Shown one piece after another: positions 62,063 through 64,000 of a stretch of 64,000 nucleotides of DNA (its first letter is position 1; every line of letters begins with the position of its first letter). The DNA comes from an uncultured Oscillospiraceae bacterium (GTDB lineage: Bacteria > Bacillota > Clostridia > Oscillospirales > Ruminococcaceae): positions 17,647 to 81,646 of the forward strand of contig UQBC01000008.1 of assembly GCA_900539195.1 (NCBI GenBank), in the 5' to 3' direction. The translations under genes and the position numbers were made by a program. The notes beneath the pieces were generated by a model that had not been told where the DNA came from, made no database searches, and saw nothing but the letters and a program-made list of their open reading frames with translations.

Positions 62063-62277
62063 CTTGTCGAGATGTGCAGAAAAGCCCGAAAATACGGCAT
62101 TTTAGAATAATACACAAAAATTCGTTTACGCTGTTTTTGGCTAAGTTTTTGCACCCTTAGCGGACAAATAGCGGACAAGAAAACATTCGACATACCATTG
62201 TACTTATTCGTTTTTAAACGATGTGCAGATCATATCAGCGGACAAAATTAGCCTATTTATATGACCGCTCGCTGATA
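62042..62277. repeat. Mobile-element scar with short repeats
   Basis: The hairpin ATCTCG...CGAGAT lies at 62042-62073. AGCGGACAA occurs three times in one orientation: 62159, 62170 and 62237, the first two as TAGCGGACAA exactly 11 bases apart. An inverted repeat TATCAGCG...CGCTGATA spans 62233-62277, just before the TnpV-like gene. They resemble iteron-like or attachment-site arrangements. Confidence 0.5.
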
Positions 62278-62306
62278 CATCTGAACGATAAGTAGGAGGA
62301 TTTTTT

Positions 62307-62723
62307 ATGAGCAGATACACAAGTGAACAGACCGCATACAGCCCACTGAAAAAGAAATTCGTTCCGCTGTGGCGACTGGACACCAACACTGTGACCGTCA
62401 CACATTTCAATGCCGATACTCAGACCGAGGAGATCAAGACCTATAACACCGACTTCATCAGGTATCATTTTCATTTCTCTGACAGCCACTGTCCGGACAG
62501 GCTTCGCAGGCTCGTCAACGAGGGTAAGATAGAGCTGTACCTTGATGATATGGAACTAAAAGTCAGTGAAGCAATCACTCGCCAGGTAGAACTTTGGAAG
62601 CAGACCGACAGTTGCTATCAGAAAGCTGTCATCAGCGGTGATACCGAGAAGATGCTCGGTCTGGAGAACTGCTTCGTCTATATGGCAAGAGAAGCTGTGT
62701 TTGAGTGTATGGTTTATATTTAG
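62307..62723 (+). CDS. TnpV-like transposon-encoded protein
   Basis: 138 residues. The C-terminal half (DRLRRLVNEGKIELYLDDME; EKMLGLENCFVYMAREAVFE) has the helical arrangement of TnpV proteins of clostridial transposons, in which a short helical pattern ends with a conserved Asn/Arg/Ala/Glu helix. The N-terminal 45 residues (VPLWRLDTNTVTVTHFNADT) are not TnpV-like. AGGAGG lies 9 bases before the ATG. The role is unknown. Assignment by pattern only, so it could be another small accessory protein. Confidence 0.45.
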   Translation: MSRYTSEQTAYSPLKKKFVPLWRLDTNTVTVTHFNADTQTEEIKTYNTDFIRYHFHFSDSHCPDRLRRLVNEGKIELYLDDMELKVSEAITRQVELWKQTDSCYQKAVISGDTEKMLGLENCFVYMAREAVFECMVYI

Positions 62724-62778
62724 GATAATTTGTAATTCACATTGTATATAAAATACTTCAAAAGATACATAATCAGTG

Positions 62779-63633
62779 CTATATGTCAGCAATATATGAT
62801 AATAATCTATCTTTTATGTATTCAATTGACGATATATTAAAATTTGATATAAGGAATCTTTCTAATTCTTCATATCCTATCTTCTTTTTATTTAGTTTAG
62901 TCCCTAAATAACGAGCTAAACTCTCTATTAAATATTTTCCACATACAAAACATGTTACATCCGTTCCATAAATTGATTCCAATTTTCCGACATTAGCAGA
63001 GATTTCATTTTTGACATTAGGTAAGCGCCTTTCAATATCTTCAATATATCTGTCTAGATTTTCTTTCTTTGGTAATCCATTGTTCTCTATAAAAAAGCCT
63101 ACGCCTTTTGAAACATTCGGAATGTCCAATTTATTATTTTGAACTATAAAATGCAAAGCAAAGATCTGCTTGAAATATGAAGATATTTCCGATTTCCAGG
63201 AAGGAAAATCTATAATTTGTTTCGTTTTATCTAATTGTTCGTGAAGTATAGGACGCATAAAAATTCCAATACATGATTCATCAATTAAATAACTCTCTAT
63301 ATTATATTTTTCAAGATACACAAAATTTGAAGCGTTAATTTGTGTTCTACCTAAAGCCTTATCAAAATCTCCATCTGCAATAAAAAAACACTTCCCATAC
63401 TCTTCTGATTTTCCAAATAATTCATATGCTTCTTCTAATCTTGGTTTTCCGCCGGTTGGAAAAATAAGATTTATTTTAATACTCTCGGGGAGTAATCTTT
63501 CTAATATTTCTTCATACTCATATTCTTTTCCATCATCCTCTACAAAAACATTCAATTCTGTAGACGAAGCAAGGAAAAGCACTCTGGATAATAAAGCTTC
63601 ATCTGAGTGCACTAAATCAAAATTTTTACTCAT
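62779..63633 (-). CDS. ariB: DUF4435 TOPRIM-like protein, candidate PARIS effector AriB
   Basis: 284-residue protein with a DUF4435/TOPRIM-like core: NVFVEDDGKEYEYEEIL (acidic strand, residues about 28-44) and CFFIADGDFDKALG (DxD) near 82-95. In PARIS anti-phage systems the effector AriB has this fold and is held by the ATPase AriA until a phage protein releases it; it then cleaves host tRNA. Here the AAA ATPase gene lies 19 bases upstream in the same direction, the order found in PARIS. AAAGGTGG precedes the ATG. The gene is visibly AT-rich compared with the chromosome to the left, suggesting horizontal transfer. Confidence 0.78.
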   Translation of the reverse strand: MSKNFDLVHSDEALLSRVLFLASSTELNVFVEDDGKEYEYEEILERLLPESIKINLIFPTGGKPRLEEAYELFGKSEEYGKCFFIADGDFDKALGRTQINASNFVYLEKYNIESYLIDESCIGIFMRPILHEQLDKTKQIIDFPSWKSEISSYFKQIFALHFIVQNNKLDIPNVSKGVGFFIENNGLPKKENLDRYIEDIERRLPNVKNEISANVGKLESIYGTDVTCFVCGKYLIESLARYLGTKLNKKKIGYEELERFLISNFNISSIEYIKDRLLSYIADI

Positions 63634-63652
63634 TCCTAAATACCACCTTTAA

Positions 63653-63963
63653 TTAGTAATTAGGAATAAGCTTAAATGCTTTATCTCTACGCTTGCCTAT
63701 AATCTCTGGTGAATGAGTTGCAAATATAAGTTGTATATCTGGGTTTAGTTCAAGCAACGTATCCACAAATTCAAGCTGCCATTCTAAATGCAAAGACAAT
63801 TCAGGTTCATCAACAATAAACAAGCTTTGATTTGTATTATTTAGACCAAATACTAAATACGCAAAGAAAGTAACTATTTGTTTTTCGCCTGAAGATAATA
63901 GCTGTAAATCTATTTTTGGTTTATGCGACGTCTTAAGGAATAGTTGTCCTTCCTTGTCAATAC
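63653..63963 (-). CDS. ariA: AAA-family (OLD/ABC-type) ATPase, candidate AriA, 5' truncated
   Basis: The last 103 codons of an ATPase cut by the contig end. QLLSSGEKQIVTFFAYL is the ABC-type signature, QSLFIVDEPELSLHLEWQ is Walker B with the catalytic Glu, and LIFATHSPEII is the switch His region. This is the AAA_15/AAA_21 arrangement of RecF/OLD-like and PARIS AriA ATPases. The Walker A half is missing. It overlaps nothing and precedes the DUF4435 gene by 19 bases. An OLD-type or Septu-like ATPase is the main alternative, but the DUF4435 partner favours AriA. Confidence 0.72.
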
Positions 63964-63996
63964 CTGTCTCTTATACACATCTGACGCTGCCGACGA
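63964..63996. other. Nextera transposase adapter at the contig end
   Basis: CTGTCTCTTATACACATCT is the Tn5 mosaic end used in Nextera libraries, directly followed by GACGCTGCCGACGA, the Read 1 side of that adapter. Four further bases (TAAG) could be the start of an index. This is library sequence, not genome, so biological sequence ends near 63963. Confidence 0.97.
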
Positions 63997-64000
63997 TAAG

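Overview
The window reads as a draft-assembly contig from a low-to-mid GC Firmicute of class Clostridia. Gene content (Rex, Asp23/FakA, V-type ATPase, clostridial RpoD, DnaD/DnaI-type helicase loading, IrrE/ImmA) suggests the Oscillospiraceae/Ruminococcaceae, perhaps near [Eubacterium] siraeum; the family level is inference. The left edge cuts into an aconitase gene. The right edge ends in a sequencing adapter (63964-63996), so it is a physical contig end and the last gene is truncated there.

Layout. 1-12.7 kb (+): aconitase and NADP-isocitrate dehydrogenase, Rex, a PHP phosphoesterase, an Lrp/aminotransferase pair, ispE, then Asp23, fakA, recG, rsmE and a small acidic membrane protein. 12.7-19.5 kb (-): a GNAT enzyme and the operon dnaD, dnaI-type loader, transglutaminase-like exported protein, large lipoprotein. 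19.6-26.2 kb: a two-domain HAD protein (+), then a Y-family DNA polymerase (-) divergent from RidA, XRE regulator, ImmA/IrrE metallopeptidase and a DUF2079 membrane protein (+). The shared promoter region carries repeated TACGCAATT operators and resembles an IrrE/DdrO-like damage-response switch. 26.2-26.8 kb: an Fn3-protein relic and an array of small hairpins at about 70 bp period. 26.8-28.8 kb (-): metallophosphoesterase, BirA and a TIM-barrel protein. 28.9-32.1 kb (+): four uncharacterised small proteins and a GH13 glucosidase. 32.1-41.1 kb (-): a complete nine-gene V-type ATPase operon. 41.3-43 kb (-): the UPF0210 and ACT-domain pair. 43.1-52.5 kb (+): housekeeping genes uvrC, rsmD, coaD, a coiled-coil protein, yigZ, dgt, dnaG, rpoD, an Rrf2 regulator, pyrE and tRNA-Pro(CGG).

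The right end is accessory. 52.9-59.1 kb holds a carbohydrate module: GH2 glycosidase with an EamA-type permease, an MFS transporter and two AraC regulators, arranged as divergent pairs with well-formed promoters. 59.1-60.9 kb is a decayed prophage: the 3' end of a portal gene with an extra C-terminal domain, a small acidic ORF, a fragment of a head gene and the frameshifted tail of a serine recombinase, beside tRNA-Thr(GGT). 61.8-62.7 kb has a truncated PLD/SNF2-type helicase gene with its promoter and a TnpV-like gene. The contig ends in a visibly AT-rich pair, a DUF4435 protein preceded by an AAA-family ATPase, which matches the PARIS anti-phage system (AriB and AriA, the latter truncated).

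The main leads are the ImmA/XRE/Y-polymerase switch, the PARIS-type pair, the phage portal C-terminal domain with its adjacent acidic ORF, and the periodic hairpin array.
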